64,000 nucleotides of DNA from Chlamydoabsidia padenii (lineage: Eukaryota; Mucoromycota; Mucoromycetes; Mucorales; Cunninghamellaceae). Under the pieces are notes generated by a model. That model ran no database searches and was not told where the DNA came from. It saw only the letters and a program-made list of their open reading frames with translations. The position numbers and the translations under genes were made by a program. The DNA lies in NCBI GenBank assembly GCA_025330725.1, contig JAIWND010000022.1:62001-126000 (forward strand). The letters run 5' to 3'. Shown one piece after another: positions 36,601 through 50,860 of this stretch (position 1 is its first letter; the number at the start of each line of letters is the position of its first letter).

Positions 36601-36793
36601 ATTCTACTTTCTGTATGGATATCGTCGGACTTGAAGTTTAAACCAATCAACAACACTGCATAAAATATTACCCACATCTTTTTTCTTTGCCTACCAAGGT
36701 TGATGGCTTCGGAGTTGGTATTTACTTGATAGTCAAATAGATACCTCTAGTCGACTGGTTGGTTTCATTGCACGTTTTCCTATCACCATTAGT

Positions 36794-36794
<1 letters not shown>

Positions 36795-36827
<33 letters not shown>
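36795..36827. repeat. poly-A run, 33 nt
   Basis: Uninterrupted A tract in intergenic DNA. Confidence 0.95.
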
Positions 36828-36829
<2 letters not shown>

Positions 36830-37708
36830 AAATGAATAGGTGAGTAAATTGACCCCTCCTTCACTTTTACCTGTTTATTGATTTCCCAATAACCAATCAG
36901 TGCCAATGAATGAGCCTGGTCACATACATCAAGCTCGCGCCTTTGTTGTTTCGTTGATTCCCCGTGATGTTAAGTCTTGAAGTGATATACCAATCAATTG
37001 AATCCGTCAAAGATATGTTGCATAATCAATGTTGATTTATATATTGCCTATCTTCGTTACATTCGTTGGTATTGTTTCAATACCTCCATATGTTGGTCAA
37101 ACAAACCAGTGAAGATGACTAAAAAGTTCAATGTTGATACTTGTAGGAAGAAGACAAAAACCAAATAGCATCTATTGTCATATTTTATATAACTATCCAT
37201 CGTTGTTATTAGTGATATTACCTTGCTTTATATGTGTCCATGTAGCTTGATGACTTGATCAGTAGTGATCGTCCAGAATCAGGCCACTTCCCCAAGTTTT
37301 ATTTCTTGAATGTAGGATACTGACTATAGAGAGAGTATTGTTAGTAGTCAATATTCCTACTCGATCTAGTCAATTGTTTTGATTTTACCTAACCTATCAA
37401 ATTTAAAACCACTGATTCATACATTATCGTTTTTCTTAAATGAATATATGATGGGCTACAACAAGGATGGAAGATAATCCACAAAGTCTTTTACAGAGTT
37501 AATAGTATGAGTGTTTACCTTTTACAATAACAACAGTTTCATTAGTTTCAATAAAACATATCATTCCCAAGGCATACAAAGATGTTGAAGTTCAATCAAA
37601 AAGAATTGCGCGGAAGAAAGACAAAGAGAGAGGGAGAGAGAGAAAAAAACAAGGTGGCATTATTTTATTTTAAATCCCGCCATACACACTATGTAGTTAC
37701 CCAAAGAT

Positions 37709-38077
37709 CTACTTGTTATAATTATAGAAGCCCTTTCCAGATTTGCGACCGAGGTGACCTTGACTGACCAAATCATCCAATGCAGGAGAAGGTTGTACCA
37801 AAGCAGGTTCAATCTTGCCTTCCTTGGCCCATCCATCAACAATAAACTTCATAGTGTCCAAACCAACAAACTAATAGACAATAGTTTAGGTCATTAGCCA
37901 TTCATTTTCCCTGTTCACCCATTCCATTCAACTTACATCAGCGAGTTCAAAGGGACCCATAGGCATACCAGCACCCAATTTCATAGCAGTGTCAATATCC
38001 TCGATGCTTGCTTCTTTGCGATCCAAGACACGGAAGGCTTCAAACATATAAGGCACCAAGAGACGATTGACGATGAA

Positions 38078-38122
<45 letters not shown>

Positions 38123-38858
38123 AAATAAAAAAAATAAAAAAGATGAATACGATCCCACATATACATGATTAAATGACTTACCCAGGGGTATCTTTACAAG
38201 ACACAGGAGTCTTACCAACCTTGGTGGCAAAATCTTGAAGAGATTGAAAGACATTGTCAGTAACAGCACTAGTACGCACAATTTCCACCAGTTTCATCGC
38301 AGGCACAGGGTTGAAAAAATGAAGACCTGCAAACTTTTCTTGACGAGCAGCCGAGGTAGCCGCGGCAATATCCGAGATGGGCAAAGACGACGTGTTGGAG
38401 CAAAAGATAGAGTGTGCAGGGGCAGCCTTGTCCAGAGAAGTAAAGAGAGTGCGCTTGACATTAATGTTTTCCACAATGGCTTCCACCACTAGGTCTGAGT
38501 GACTGACGGCTTGTTCGGGGTCCTTGGACAGAGAGATGTTAGCAAGGACCTTGTCGATGAACTGTTGCTGTTGTTGTTCGTCATTAGCAAACTTTTTGCG
38601 GGCCACACGTTTCAGGGACGAAGAGATTAATTTTTCGCCATTAGCTAGGGCAGCATCTGATGTGTCGACCATGGTCACCTTGCAGTTGGCTTGAGCAGCT
38701 ACTTGAACAATGCCAGAACCCATGAGACCAGCACCAATCACCGTGACCGAGTTGATATCTTTTAGTAATTGAGCTGTGGTGGCGAAACCAGCAGTGGCAG
38801 TGTAGAGGGGTTGCTTGGTGAAGACACGTTTGATACCGGCTGATAATATGGAGGACAT
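37709..38858 (-). CDS. mitochondrial short-chain L-3-hydroxyacyl-CoA dehydrogenase (HADH / HBDH type)
   Basis: NAD-dependent oxidation of 3-hydroxyacyl-CoA in beta-oxidation or butyrate metabolism. Exons on the minus strand are 38858-38182, 38078-37937 and 37870-37709, giving 326 aa. A likely mitochondrial presequence covers residues 1-30 (Arg/Lys/Ser/Thr, no acidic residues). The Rossmann motif is '[20 protein letters not shown]'. Also visible are '[12 protein letters not shown]', '[15 protein letters not shown]' and the catalytic His in '[16 protein letters not shown]'. The C-terminal dimerisation domain reads '[20 protein letters not shown]' and ends '[15 protein letters not shown]'. Intron 1 has a TA dinucleotide run near its 3' end. 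The recurring element (38979-38986) lies 121 bp upstream. Confidence 0.95.
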
Positions 38859-40613
38859 TTTATAAAGTGAGATTAAATGGAAGGAGGAGGAAGAAGAGAG
38901 AGAGAAAAAAGATTAACTATTTTTATGGCTTCCCCGGACTTTCTTTGCCATGTATAATATTCACATGCCCTAAAATAGCGGGATTTAAATTACATCCATT
39001 TGTCATGTCTTATGATTTTTTTTTTTGCCCTCTCTCTTCCTCTTTTGATTCAACTTGAAATTAGACAGCATACATCAATACAAGGAGCTCTTGGTCCAAC
39101 CTTTAGAAATGATCAAGCAAACAGAAAACGGTGTGAACGGACGGTAGACTAGCATTTATAACAAAACCAAGGATTAAAGATAACTATTAAAAGAGGAACA
39201 AGGCTAAAGGACAACATACTTGTGGATGCATTTACAAACCTCATTCTTATAGAGAACGAATCCTCACAACTCGAAACGAACAACTCTGCACCAACCTGTC
39301 GCCGCCATTCAACGATACACCACTTTTTTGATCAACATACTCTCATCAACAAGGACAACAGCATCATCATATATGTATAATCTATTTTATTCGTATCATC
39401 CCTGTCTATTATACAATGCATAAACCTTATGGACTCTACACATTCAAGCTTTTGCACCAGCAAAACATTTTGCGATCTTATTTTACTAAAGAACGTATGG
39501 GTACATTCACTTTTTGAAAATTGGAATGCTACCTACATAATATTGGGTCGACTTGAACGATGACGGGTGCTTGGATTAATCGGTGGAAACTGAAGGTTTG
39601 ACAAATAGGTGCCACTCACAAAGAACAAACTTTCTAGGGTACAATCAACTAGGTATTCTACGGTCATTCTATTTATTCAAGATTAACTTCACCCAACTGG
39701 ATTCGACTGTGCCTCTTTCCCCTTAGGCTATACTATACCATTGTTTTTATTCGACCTTTTTAGTTTAGTATATAACATGGACTTTACTTATTAAACTATT
39801 TTGTTATTATTATTATCAGCAATATCAATAAAACCCACTTGAAATGATCTTGTCTTTTAATTGTATTCATGAAGAAATGCATGATTTTTATTAAATTTTG
39901 AAATCCCGACTCCAATTTCCGTCCCTATCTTCTAGAGAAACGTCTTGCGCATCTGATTGTTGTGTGTCAGCGGGGGAATTGCCAAAACTGTAGATCCAAA
40001 TACAACGGTAAAGAGGTAAAAGTAAGAAAGCTTCATGATGTATGTGTACAAAGTGGTTGAATATCATCTTCATGTTCTGCTTTTATAATGATAAAGTCGC
40101 CGTTAATCTATCGTTATTAGGGAGTTTAATATTCTCCCTTGATCTTTATTATGCGCCCCTGAGCGTATTCACTTTTGCTCAAGTGAAATATTAAAAACCC
40201 GCTTCCCTCTATCGACAATGCATTATACTCCTGATCCCTTATTATCCTATCTGTTATGGACCAGATAGTGTGTTTACAGTGTGCCTCGGCTAAACCAAGT
40301 TCATTGATCATGTACTGACATACAACACTATGATGCATATGAATGAGAATTATAATGAAACAAATACCCAAATCTATATTATCACTTGTTTTGTTGATTA
40401 GACAGAACTAGATGTCGAGTGAATATCCACAACAAGTGTGAATACGTTGCTTCAATAAAGTCATTTTCGGTGACAGTACATTCAACATAAAAGCATAATG
40501 GTCCTCCCCCCCCTTCAAACAAACCTATTTGATGTTTTATAAAAATGGATCGTTTATTGAAGATACACACAAAAATAATAGCTAATCTAAACCTGTATAC
40601 TATGTTTCCAGAA
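38859..40613. other. gene-free region
   Basis: Contains the upstream element at 38979-38986 and another AAATCCCG at 39901-39908. About 1.7 kb is otherwise AT-rich with stops in all frames; no gene is seen. Confidence 0.4.
38979..38986 (-). promoter_or_regulatory. recurring element upstream of hydroxyacyl-CoA dehydrogenase
   Basis: Reads TTTAAATCCCGCT on the gene strand, 121 bp before the start codon. Confidence 0.45.
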
Positions 40614-40896
40614 TCATTGGTCATCATCCATAGGGTCTTCAAATTGGTGGTTCTTGTCAGGTTGATGGACACCATTGGGTGCAGGTTGTTCAAAGACGGA
40701 TTCCAAATGTCGCAAGGCAGCCTGTTGTACTTCGTTCAGTTCAGTTTCATCACTTGGGTTCGTATAATATTCGTCTTCCCCTTCCAAAGCTGCTTGTTCC
40801 GCCAAAAACTCTTCGTCCGGGTGTAATGCTGCACAATCCGATAAAGCCAAATAGATATCCTCCACTATTATACCCCATTAAAAAGATGTGAGTAAG

Positions 40897-40929
<33 letters not shown>

Positions 40930-41369
40930 GACCGAGTTTGTTACTTACAAGAGTTGGTATCAGTTGGTGTAAAGTTGAGTTCGGTTACAATATCATCGCG
41001 ATCTTCTTCGTCAGGGAGTTGTTGGTTAGGGAAGAATAAACCTGCATCTAATTGACAATAGATGGCAGGATCACCGTGTTGTCGAGAGATCGCGTGGATA
41101 ATGATATCAGGGTATTCTACGGCTATACCAGCATTGGAGACAGTAGAGTAAAAGTATAATAAACTAGATACATATAATAATTGGTTTTAGCGCTTTCTTT
41201 TATACTGTGATCTTTTTCGACTTTACCTTTCGCAGACGTAGAGGGTACCAACAATAGCACCTTGAGCGCCAGATAAAGCAGGTGAGACAGTAAGACCTAC
41301 ATCGTTTTGAGTATGTCGAATCGCCAAGTTGTTCAAATCGGGTGGGCTTGATAAAAGTGTAATCGTCAT
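40614..41369 (-). CDS. pICln, methylosome subunit / Sm-core assembly chaperone
   Basis: pICln binds Sm proteins and presents them to PRMT5 and the SMN complex during snRNP assembly. Exons on the minus strand are 41369-41227, 41163-40949 and 40864-40614, giving 202 aa. The PH-like fold is recognisable: 'LSGAQGAIVGTLYV', then 'LLYFYSTVSNAGIAVEYPDI', 'IHAISRQHGDPAIYCQLDAG' and 'VTELNFTPTDTNSLEDIYLA'. An acidic C-terminal tail with Glu/Asp clusters follows, as in homologues. The start at 41369 begins 'MTITLLSSPPDLNNLAIRHT' right after a T/C-rich leader; an upstream extension looks non-coding. Intron 2 contains a 29-nt A run. The gene is divergent from CDC5, with 194 bp between start codons. Confidence 0.9.
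40897..40925. repeat. poly-A run, 29 nt, in pICln intron 2
   Basis: An A tract on the + strand, that is poly-T on the gene strand near the 3' end of the intron. Confidence 0.9.
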
Positions 41370-44302
<2,933 letters not shown>

Positions 44303-44501
44303 TGTATTATTCTTTTATATATATATATTGTTAAATAAATAAATAAAATGGATCTTGATTATTTGTTTATCCTATCTACATGTTAATGACATCTTGTCAA
44401 TGTCCCTCTTGTTTACAATCATACCGCCTGATCTTATTATGCACACATCAGTTCCAGCGGACCAGATCTGCTGATTGGGGGTCATGGGAACTATTTTATG
44501 A

Positions 44502-44503
<2 letters not shown>

Positions 44504-44544
<41 letters not shown>
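44504..44544. repeat. poly-T run, 41 nt, 36 bp upstream of a start codon
   Basis: Uninterrupted T tract between the CDC5 stop and the next ATG at 44581. It may act as a nucleosome-free poly(dA:dT) promoter element. Confidence 0.9.
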
Positions 44545-44545
<1 letters not shown>

Positions 44546-44580
44546 GAAACCGCACTTTTCTCTTCTTTTTCTTCCCCAAC

Positions 44581-45255
44581 ATGAAACCACTTCCATTGGA
44601 ACTACTCTATTTGATCATTGACCAAGTAATTGAATCCGAACTGCAGCATTACCATCATGTCTTTGCCCCCTCGACGGTGTCCACCACGGGCCAGTTATTA
44701 GTCACCAATCATACTATTGCCCAATATATCAAGCAACAAGATGGGTTCCATCGACTTCGACTCTGGCGACTCCTCAACCGCATCCCACGACAGTTCGAAC
44801 CTGTCCAAATCGCGGTGGGAACAATGGATGCCTTTACTTTACTGTCCATGGACATGTCCACCGAAACCGCGGCCAGTCGAGTGGAAACATTCTTGGTCTT
44901 GCAGGAAAAAACCCCACCGAGTCGAACGTATTATGCCCATGACCCACACTTGATCTGCTCACGGAAACAACAACAACAACAACCATCTTTGGCTCTCTTC
45001 TCACTCGATACGTTTCTTCGCCATGTCCTGTGGTACGCATCTCATCATGATGCATCGATTTGGCTTTGGAAAAAATCCGCACGATTCTTTCGGGGGGACA
45101 ATCTCGACTTGTTGCTGCAACAACGATTCAAGTATATTCTGGATACACCACGCCATGCCCTGATTGCTTGGGATCGGCCTTGTCAACTCAAGGTGACGGA
45201 AAATGTCCTCAACAGTAACGTAGAACTCTTTAGTAAACTATTACCTTCTTTTTAG
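44581..45255 (+). CDS. uncharacterised protein, possibly F-box-like
   Basis: I do not recognise the family. It is a single exon of 224 aa starting 'MKPLPLELLYLIIDQVIESE', which resembles an F-box beginning (LP-x-E-L-L-x-L-I-x) but lacks the rest of a clear F-box. The remainder is rich in His, Trp and Arg, with 'FLRHVLWYASHHDASIWLWK' and a short Gln run, and has no membrane segment. Lack of introns sets it apart from most neighbours. It starts 278 bp after CDC5 on the same strand. The ATG was chosen just after the C-rich end of the leader; upstream in-frame sequence is the poly-T run. Confidence 0.65.
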   Translation: MKPLPLELLYLIIDQVIESELQHYHHVFAPSTVSTTGQLLVTNHTIAQYIKQQDGFHRLRLWRLLNRIPRQFEPVQIAVGTMDAFTLLSMDMSTETAASRVETFLVLQEKTPPSRTYYAHDPHLICSRKQQQQQPSLALFSLDTFLRHVLWYASHHDASIWLWKKSARFFRGDNLDLLLQQRFKYILDTPRHALIAWDRPCQLKVTENVLNSNVELFSKLLPSF

Positions 45256-45468
45256 TATTATATACCCTCCTCTTTTTTTTTATATATTTATTTGTATTGA
45301 TTCATTCATATTGTAATAAAGTAAATCCAACTTGCTATCCTTTATTTGGGTGTATCATATACAATGTGTCTTTTTTAATAAAAAGTCTTTATTGTATATA
45401 GGAGATGGGGTAATATAAAAAAAAAAAAATGGGCATATAACTAAAAACTAAGTGTAGGGGGTACTATA

Positions 45469-48038
45469 CTATTCGTCTTCATCTTCCAATCCGTTTGCCT
45501 GAATCCAATATTCAATCAAGCTTGTTAGAGAAGCACGCGCATCGGGGTTGATCTGTAACATCCGCCATAACAGTTCCCTATACGAGTCATCGACCCGAGC
45601 CACGTCGTCTAGTAGACTATTCAGTTTTGTTTGTAGTTGTCCAGACTGAACCAAAGTTTGATAGTCCGTCAGATGAGAAAAGGCGTGTTTACCAGTAGCC
45701 ACCGTATATAAAACACAACCCAGTGACCAAATATCCATTGAAGGTCGAGATATTTGCTGTTTCTGTTGATAGAAGATCCATTCGGGTGCCGTGCATTCGT
45801 CCAGTACCAAACCATTGTCATCATCATCAAGATCATTATCCACCTGCCTACTAGACTGATAAAACCCGGTGAGATGCCAATCGGTGACGGTACTAGCTTG
45901 ATCGTAAAAGAAGCTGGAGGTGTTGATTTTACGGTGAATCCAGCCATGATCATGTACGTGCTGTAATGCCTTGAGCATAGACAATGTCGACCATGCCTTG
46001 AATGAGAATTGAGTATAGTCAACAACGGTAGGTTGTTGTGAGGTGGTGTCAAATAAGAGGTGCTGCAATGTGTGGTGAAGGTGAAAGGGTGAAGTGATCC
46101 AGATGTATTGATACCCGCCGTTCTTTGTCGGTGTCGTCAAGGTGACGGCGTCAAAAGTCATCAAATAATTATGCTGATCTTGTTGCTGTAAGCTCGTGGT
46201 TGTTTGTAACAGTCGGCTAAACCAAGTTGTGCTGGACGATGTAAAGTAATGGATGGTGCATGCAGTGGGAGGATATTGATGTGGCATTGTGTTGTGAGTT
46301 CTTGTTGCCGATCGGGTAGTATATCCTTCAGGGAACCCTGAATAGATGGGTGCATATAGTGTGTACGCAAAAGACTCCAATAGTAAAGTATTATTGGCGT
46401 TTGTTGGGTTGTAATAATCATCATCAGGAGCCGAGTTATTGATCCGCCTTGTAAGAGAAGCCAGTGCTGATATCGCATCAAATACACCATCATTATCCAC
46501 CTGCTTGGCATTGTTAGAGTATACCGTAACAGCTACATTGTCATTATCGGGTACAGATCGATAGGTCGTCGGTGCTGCAATCAGTTTCTCTGGTAAAAAG
46601 TGTCGATCCGCCAAGACAATATCCACGTCGTCTTCCTTACCAATATGTCTTTGTTGCTGTAAAAGTAATCGTTGATTCTTCTGTTGTTGCCGTCGCCTGG
46701 ATCGCCAGATACAAAAACCAAAAAGCCCTAGAAGAATACCACCAACAATACACCCAACAACAATACCAACAATTGCCCCAGTAGATAAAGAGGATCCAGA
46801 AGATGCATTTACACCAGCCGCAGGAATACTAGATACCTCGGGGTTTTTATCACCAGTTGTTGCTGAAGTAAAGAGAGAAGGTTGAGTACTGGAGGATAAC
46901 CCATGGTTGCCTTGAGAGTCAATAGCATCGATCCAAACCATCGAAGTATCACCACTGGCTGGAGTCAACGAGCCAATACCAACAATGCTGTTACTGGAAG
47001 TATGGTCATCCGAGATTTGTATAGTGAGTTTGGTGACAGGTACAGCATTGGAAGAGAGTGTCATGGCGGCCGGGATCATTTCCACCAACAGACTTTTGGC
47101 AGAGGTAAGTACAATGTTTCCACCCACAGATACCGCTGGACCAGTATTGTCAATAGCAGAGTCCAGATTAAATGTGATATCACCACCACCATTGGTGCTT
47201 GTAGCAATAGTTGTCGGAAGAGCTCGTGGAATAAGAGCAGCTTGCGTACCAGAGGCAATAGGAACATTACCACCAGTGACTTGACTTGTTGCTGTTCCAC
47301 CAGAGCCAAGAGTACCCATTCCTTTTGAACTAGACTGACTGCTGTTAACTTGATGAGCAATAGACTGAGTGATGGTGATTTGATTCTTGAATGGATACCC
47401 AATGACATAGAGTTTGGAAGCATCATTTGGTGGCACGGCGAGAATAGGATGAAGTGTCGAATCAGTAGTCGGTGGAAGAATGACCGTAGTGTTCGTGCCT
47501 ATAAAAGAAGTCGCAGGTGCATACTGAATCTTGTATTGAGGGTCATTGTTGGATACACCGAGGACAGCATAGCATGGTGTGGTAGATGGAGAGAGGCACC
47601 TTGTTGGAATCACAGACAGAGGTTGGTTTATACTGGAGAAGTAGTCGGGACGATTCAATTGACAGTTTCCTGTTACTGGAAACTGAATTGTGAGTGCACC
47701 TTGTAAAGAAGGAAGAAGAAGGGTGAGATTTATGCAACCAAGTTACTTTTTTTTTTTTTTTCTAGCGTAGTTCATTTACTTGCAGAGTTCAAATTGGTAC
47801 CCACCAAAACAATAGCAGGAGGTTGATTAATCACAGTACAAGCAGAATAAACAAACCCAGTTAATGGTTGTAATGAGCAACCGATTGTCGTATCACCAGT
47901 CGTAGTTGCTGGAGTTGAGTTTATTGTATAAGAGTTGTTGGGCGCTGGATTGATGGCATAGACGTGACCATTAATGATACCTGAACAGCCAGTTGCTTCA
48001 GGTGTAGTCGATATAGTGGTAGGTGCATTAGTCGCCAT
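45469..48038 (-). CDS. single-pass membrane protein with intracellular pseudokinase domain
   Basis: Receptor-shaped protein. Exons on the minus strand are 48038-47780 and 47699-45469, giving 829 aa. A Ser/Thr/Asn-rich, Cys-containing N-terminal region (about 1-385) is followed by one membrane helix ('AIVGIVVGCIVGGILLGLFG', about 388-410), an Arg-rich stop-transfer, a linker, and a protein-kinase-like C-terminal domain (about 580-825). Kinase landmarks: 'MLKALQHVHDHGWIHRKINT' where HRD has become HRK, 'VTDWHLTGF' in place of DFG, 'TAPEW' for APE, and 'SMDIWSLGCVLYTVATGKHA' for helix F. Loss of the catalytic Asp and the following Lys/Asn argues for a pseudokinase. No classical signal peptide is seen at the chosen ATG, so topology is inferred. 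Confidence 0.8.
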
Positions 48039-48332
48039 GAATGACAATTAGTGAGGGAGAAAAAGAGAAGAAGGAAAAGGGAAAAAGAGGTTAATTGAAA
48101 AGGATGGGCTTAGTTATCCCAAATAGGAATGACCAAGTTCCTGATTGGCCAGAATGGGGCTCCCCTGGCTTGCTTACTGTGCAGCAAGGTTTCCTAAGCC
48201 AAAAGAAGATCAAACTTTATTCATATAAAAAAGTATGCTTTTTATTGTTATATAAATATATAAAGATTATTTGTATGTTAAAGGAGTTTAAGTAATTGCA
48301 AGTGATATAATACAGATGGGTGGGTATATTAA
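48039..48332. other. short intergenic region
   Basis: C/T-rich leader of the pseudokinase gene (minus strand) and 3' flank of the F-box gene. No gene is seen. Confidence 0.4.
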
Positions 48333-49151
48333 CTAGAGAGACAATAAGATTTCATCAGATCGATGAATGATCATATCACCATTGCTGTCATGACAAGGTT
48401 GCTGCTGATCCATAGTCTTCCCTTGTGTCAAATCAAATCCATTAGCAGCCGTAGGACAAAGACCAACGAGACGAAGACAAGGACAGGTATCGAATAAAGC
48501 CTTGACATGTTCAATTGACCATGTACGACGAGTGGCTAGCGTCAATTGTTGTAAAGAGCATCTTGCCCTGTTGAATGGTACCGTAGGATAATTTGATTTC
48601 GATGAGGATTGCCGAGTACGCCTATCAAGTTCGGTGAGAAAAGTGTCGGCATGAATATGGACTTGACAGCCCAGTGAGAGTTCTTGTAAAGGATGTTGAA
48701 AGAGTAAAGACGCCAAAGTGGTGGCATCCAGAGCAGTATAGTTGGGTTGATTCGGAGCACCCACCAGGACCAATCGTCTTAATCGTTTATTAACAGTGGC
48801 GCCTTTGAACGCATGATTAGATAAAGTCACCCAGCCACAAAGAGTCAGATCCGTCAGATTCACACAATGGGCCAAGATATACCGTACAATATTATCCCGT
48901 ACACCCCATATTTGTATTGATTGGATGAGTTGCAGGTGAGGGGTAAGAATACGTCGTAGATCGTCGAGCTGCCACAAGTGTATGGTAGACCACCCTACTG
49001 GAAGTAGTTGGACATGTCGCCAAAGAGAGGGATGATCAGCGAGGAGGGCTAATTTCTTGCTTGCTAGTCGAATACAGGATAGATCATGGATGGTGAGATG
49101 AGTGAGTACTTGTCGTAATATTTCGGTAGGGAGACTTGAAAGTCGATCCAT
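48333..49151 (-). CDS. F-box protein with LRR-like repeats
   Basis: Probable substrate receptor of an SCF ubiquitin ligase. Single exon, 272 aa. A clear F-box sits at the N terminus ('LSSLPTEILRQVLTHLTIHD', 'LSCIRLASKKLALLADHPSL'). Leucine-rich segments follow: 'CVNLTDLTLCGWVTLSNHAF', 'RLRRLVLVGAPNQPN', 'LQELSLGCQVHI' and 'CSLQQLTLATRRTW'. The start codon follows immediately on a leader. An AGGGATTTAAAACCCC variant of the recurring element lies about 100 bp upstream. The target is unknown. Confidence 0.88.
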   Translation of the reverse strand: MDRLSSLPTEILRQVLTHLTIHDLSCIRLASKKLALLADHPSLWRHVQLLPVGWSTIHLWQLDDLRRILTPHLQLIQSIQIWGVRDNIVRYILAHCVNLTDLTLCGWVTLSNHAFKGATVNKRLRRLVLVGAPNQPNYTALDATTLASLLFQHPLQELSLGCQVHIHADTFLTELDRRTRQSSSKSNYPTVPFNRARCSLQQLTLATRRTWSIEHVKALFDTCPCLRLVGLCPTAANGFDLTQGKTMDQQQPCHDSNGDMIIHRSDEILLSL

Positions 49152-49732
49152 AGTAGTTATTTTAGGTTAGTTAAAAGTAGTTGCAACCTTTAATAAATAG
49201 ATTTAAAGAAGAAGAGAGAAAAAGAGAAAGAAAAAAAAAAAAAAAAGAGAGGGATTTAAAACCCCTTTCGGTGCAATCCCCGACAGCAGGAATGCCCCAC
49301 CCCCTGCGTCCCAAATACTGATCTTGGCTCCTTCCCATTGGCATATTGAGATGATGGATTATAGTTAATTTGTTTTTAAGAACACGATTATCAAGTGGGA
49401 GGTGCATTGAACTAGGCATATGAAAAAAAAAAAAAAAAGTCCTAGTGCAGGTACCCAATGTCCTTATGATTACCAAGAGATTCGTTTGCTCGGCTATTTC
49501 CAAAACGGATCTATAGTCGGTTATGTATTATACTAATAAAACATAAAGATGGCCTTGGACTAAATCAAACCTTTGTGCATTGATAATGGGTGTGTCATAC
49601 GCTTATAAATACCAAACAGGATTATTCAAATCCCGATTCAGTTCTCATCGTCTGAAAGTTGAGTTTTATAATTTCTTTTTTTTTTTCTTCTTCTTCTTCT
49701 TCTTCTCTATCTTTCTCTTTCTCTTATAAATC
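49152..49732. other. divergent intergenic region, F-box gene / riboflavin synthase
   Basis: Carries TTCAAATCCCGATT (AAATCCCG at 49628-49635), about 100 bp upstream of the riboflavin synthase start, and a TTC-rich leader (about 49676-49730). No gene is seen. Confidence 0.5.
49628..49635 (+). promoter_or_regulatory. recurring element upstream of riboflavin synthase
   Basis: TTCAAATCCCG on the gene strand, 98-105 bp before the start codon. Confidence 0.45.
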
Positions 49733-50556
49733 ATGTTTACTGGACTCGTTGAACGTATTGGCACTGTGGTATCTGTAGTTGAACAAGATCAATCTGAAAG
49801 TGGTGGCAATGGCTGGACTATTACTGTGGGTGACGCGGCGCCCATCTTGGTGGATTGTCATATTGGTGATAGTATCGCCATTAATGGTATGACAAATAGA
49901 AACAGCAATACACACTTTAACATTGACACTAATCCTGCTCAACTTTTATCTTGTATAGGTACCTGCTTGACAGTGACCGAATTCGACCAAGAATCCTTCA
50001 AAGTAGGTGTCGCACCCGAAAGTCTACGAAGAACCAATCTCGGTAAACATCACATCACAACTATATATATATAAACACTCATCCTTCTTTTTTTTTCTCT
50101 CTCTCTTTTCTTTCTCTTGTAGGTCAATTAAAAGTCGGTAGCAAGGTGAATCTGGAACGTGCGATGGATGCTCAAAAAAGGTTTGGCGGACATATGGTAC
50201 AGGGTCACGTGGATGCGACAGTAGACATTGTGGACATCAAACCCGAAGGCAACTCGTTGTGGTTTACATTCAAGGCAGCCGACAAGGATATCATGCATTA
50301 TATTATTCCCAAGGGCTTCATCACATTGGATGGTACTTCTTTGACGGTATGTGATGTGGACGACGACGCCAGGACCTTCTCGATCATGATGATTGCTCAT
50401 ACCCAAGCAAATGTCATCATGCCTTTGAAACAAATCGGTGATAAAGTCAATGTGGAAGCGGATATGTTGGCTAAATATGCTTTGAAGAGCTTGGAAGGTG
50501 CGCTCAAGGATAATCATGGATTGGATGCTTTGGTCAATCGTGCATTGAAGAAATAG
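49733..50556 (+). CDS. RIB5: riboflavin synthase, alpha chain type
   Basis: Final step of riboflavin synthesis: dismutation of two 6,7-dimethyl-8-ribityllumazine molecules. Exons are 49733-49886, 49959-50042 and 50123-50556, giving 223 aa, standard length. Two internally homologous lumazine-binding halves are present. The first begins with the family-invariant 'MFTGLVERIGTVVSVVEQDQ' and contains 'GDSIAINGTCLTVTEFDQ'. The second contains 'VNLERAMDAQKRFGGHMVQG' followed by HVD, then 'GFITLDGTSLTVCDVDDDA'. Key residues appear intact. Both introns end in short pyrimidine tracts and are phase 1. Confidence 0.97.
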
Positions 50557-50860
50557 GCGGTCTTCTCTGTTTAGTATAGTTTGTAATAGTATATTATGGG
50601 TCGTTTTTATTTGTTTGTAATTAAATCAAGTTTACTTTATACATGTCTACATTGTCTTTGCTAGGGTGGATGCTAGGGTGACAATTCGGGGTTTAAAACA
50701 GAAGGAGACAGGGACGCATTGTGGAAATGATAACAGTTTATTTATAAAAGGCAATGATCAAGTTTATGTAGATAAGTATGTAAAATAATGTTTATATGTA
50801 TATACACGAGTAAATATAAAAAATGTATAACAAAATAGGGGGAGTAGGGGAAAGTATTCT
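50557..50860. other. intergenic region between convergent genes
   Basis: 3' flanks of riboflavin synthase and the UBTD-like gene. No gene is seen. Confidence 0.4.

Larger units (their letters stand above)
34800..37708. other. long gene-poor region
   Basis: About 2.9 kb with little coding signal. It contains TA repeats (about 35047-35070), a 40-nt T run (35515-35554), a 33-nt A run (36795-36827), a GCCGGGATATGAAAA variant element near 35267, and one short minus-strand frame listed separately. It may be the control region of the APSES gene. Confidence 0.4.

Noticed and set aside
49171..49503. Minus-strand frame upstream of the F-box gene
   Set aside because: Low-complexity translation of A/T runs in the leader region, with no conserved features.
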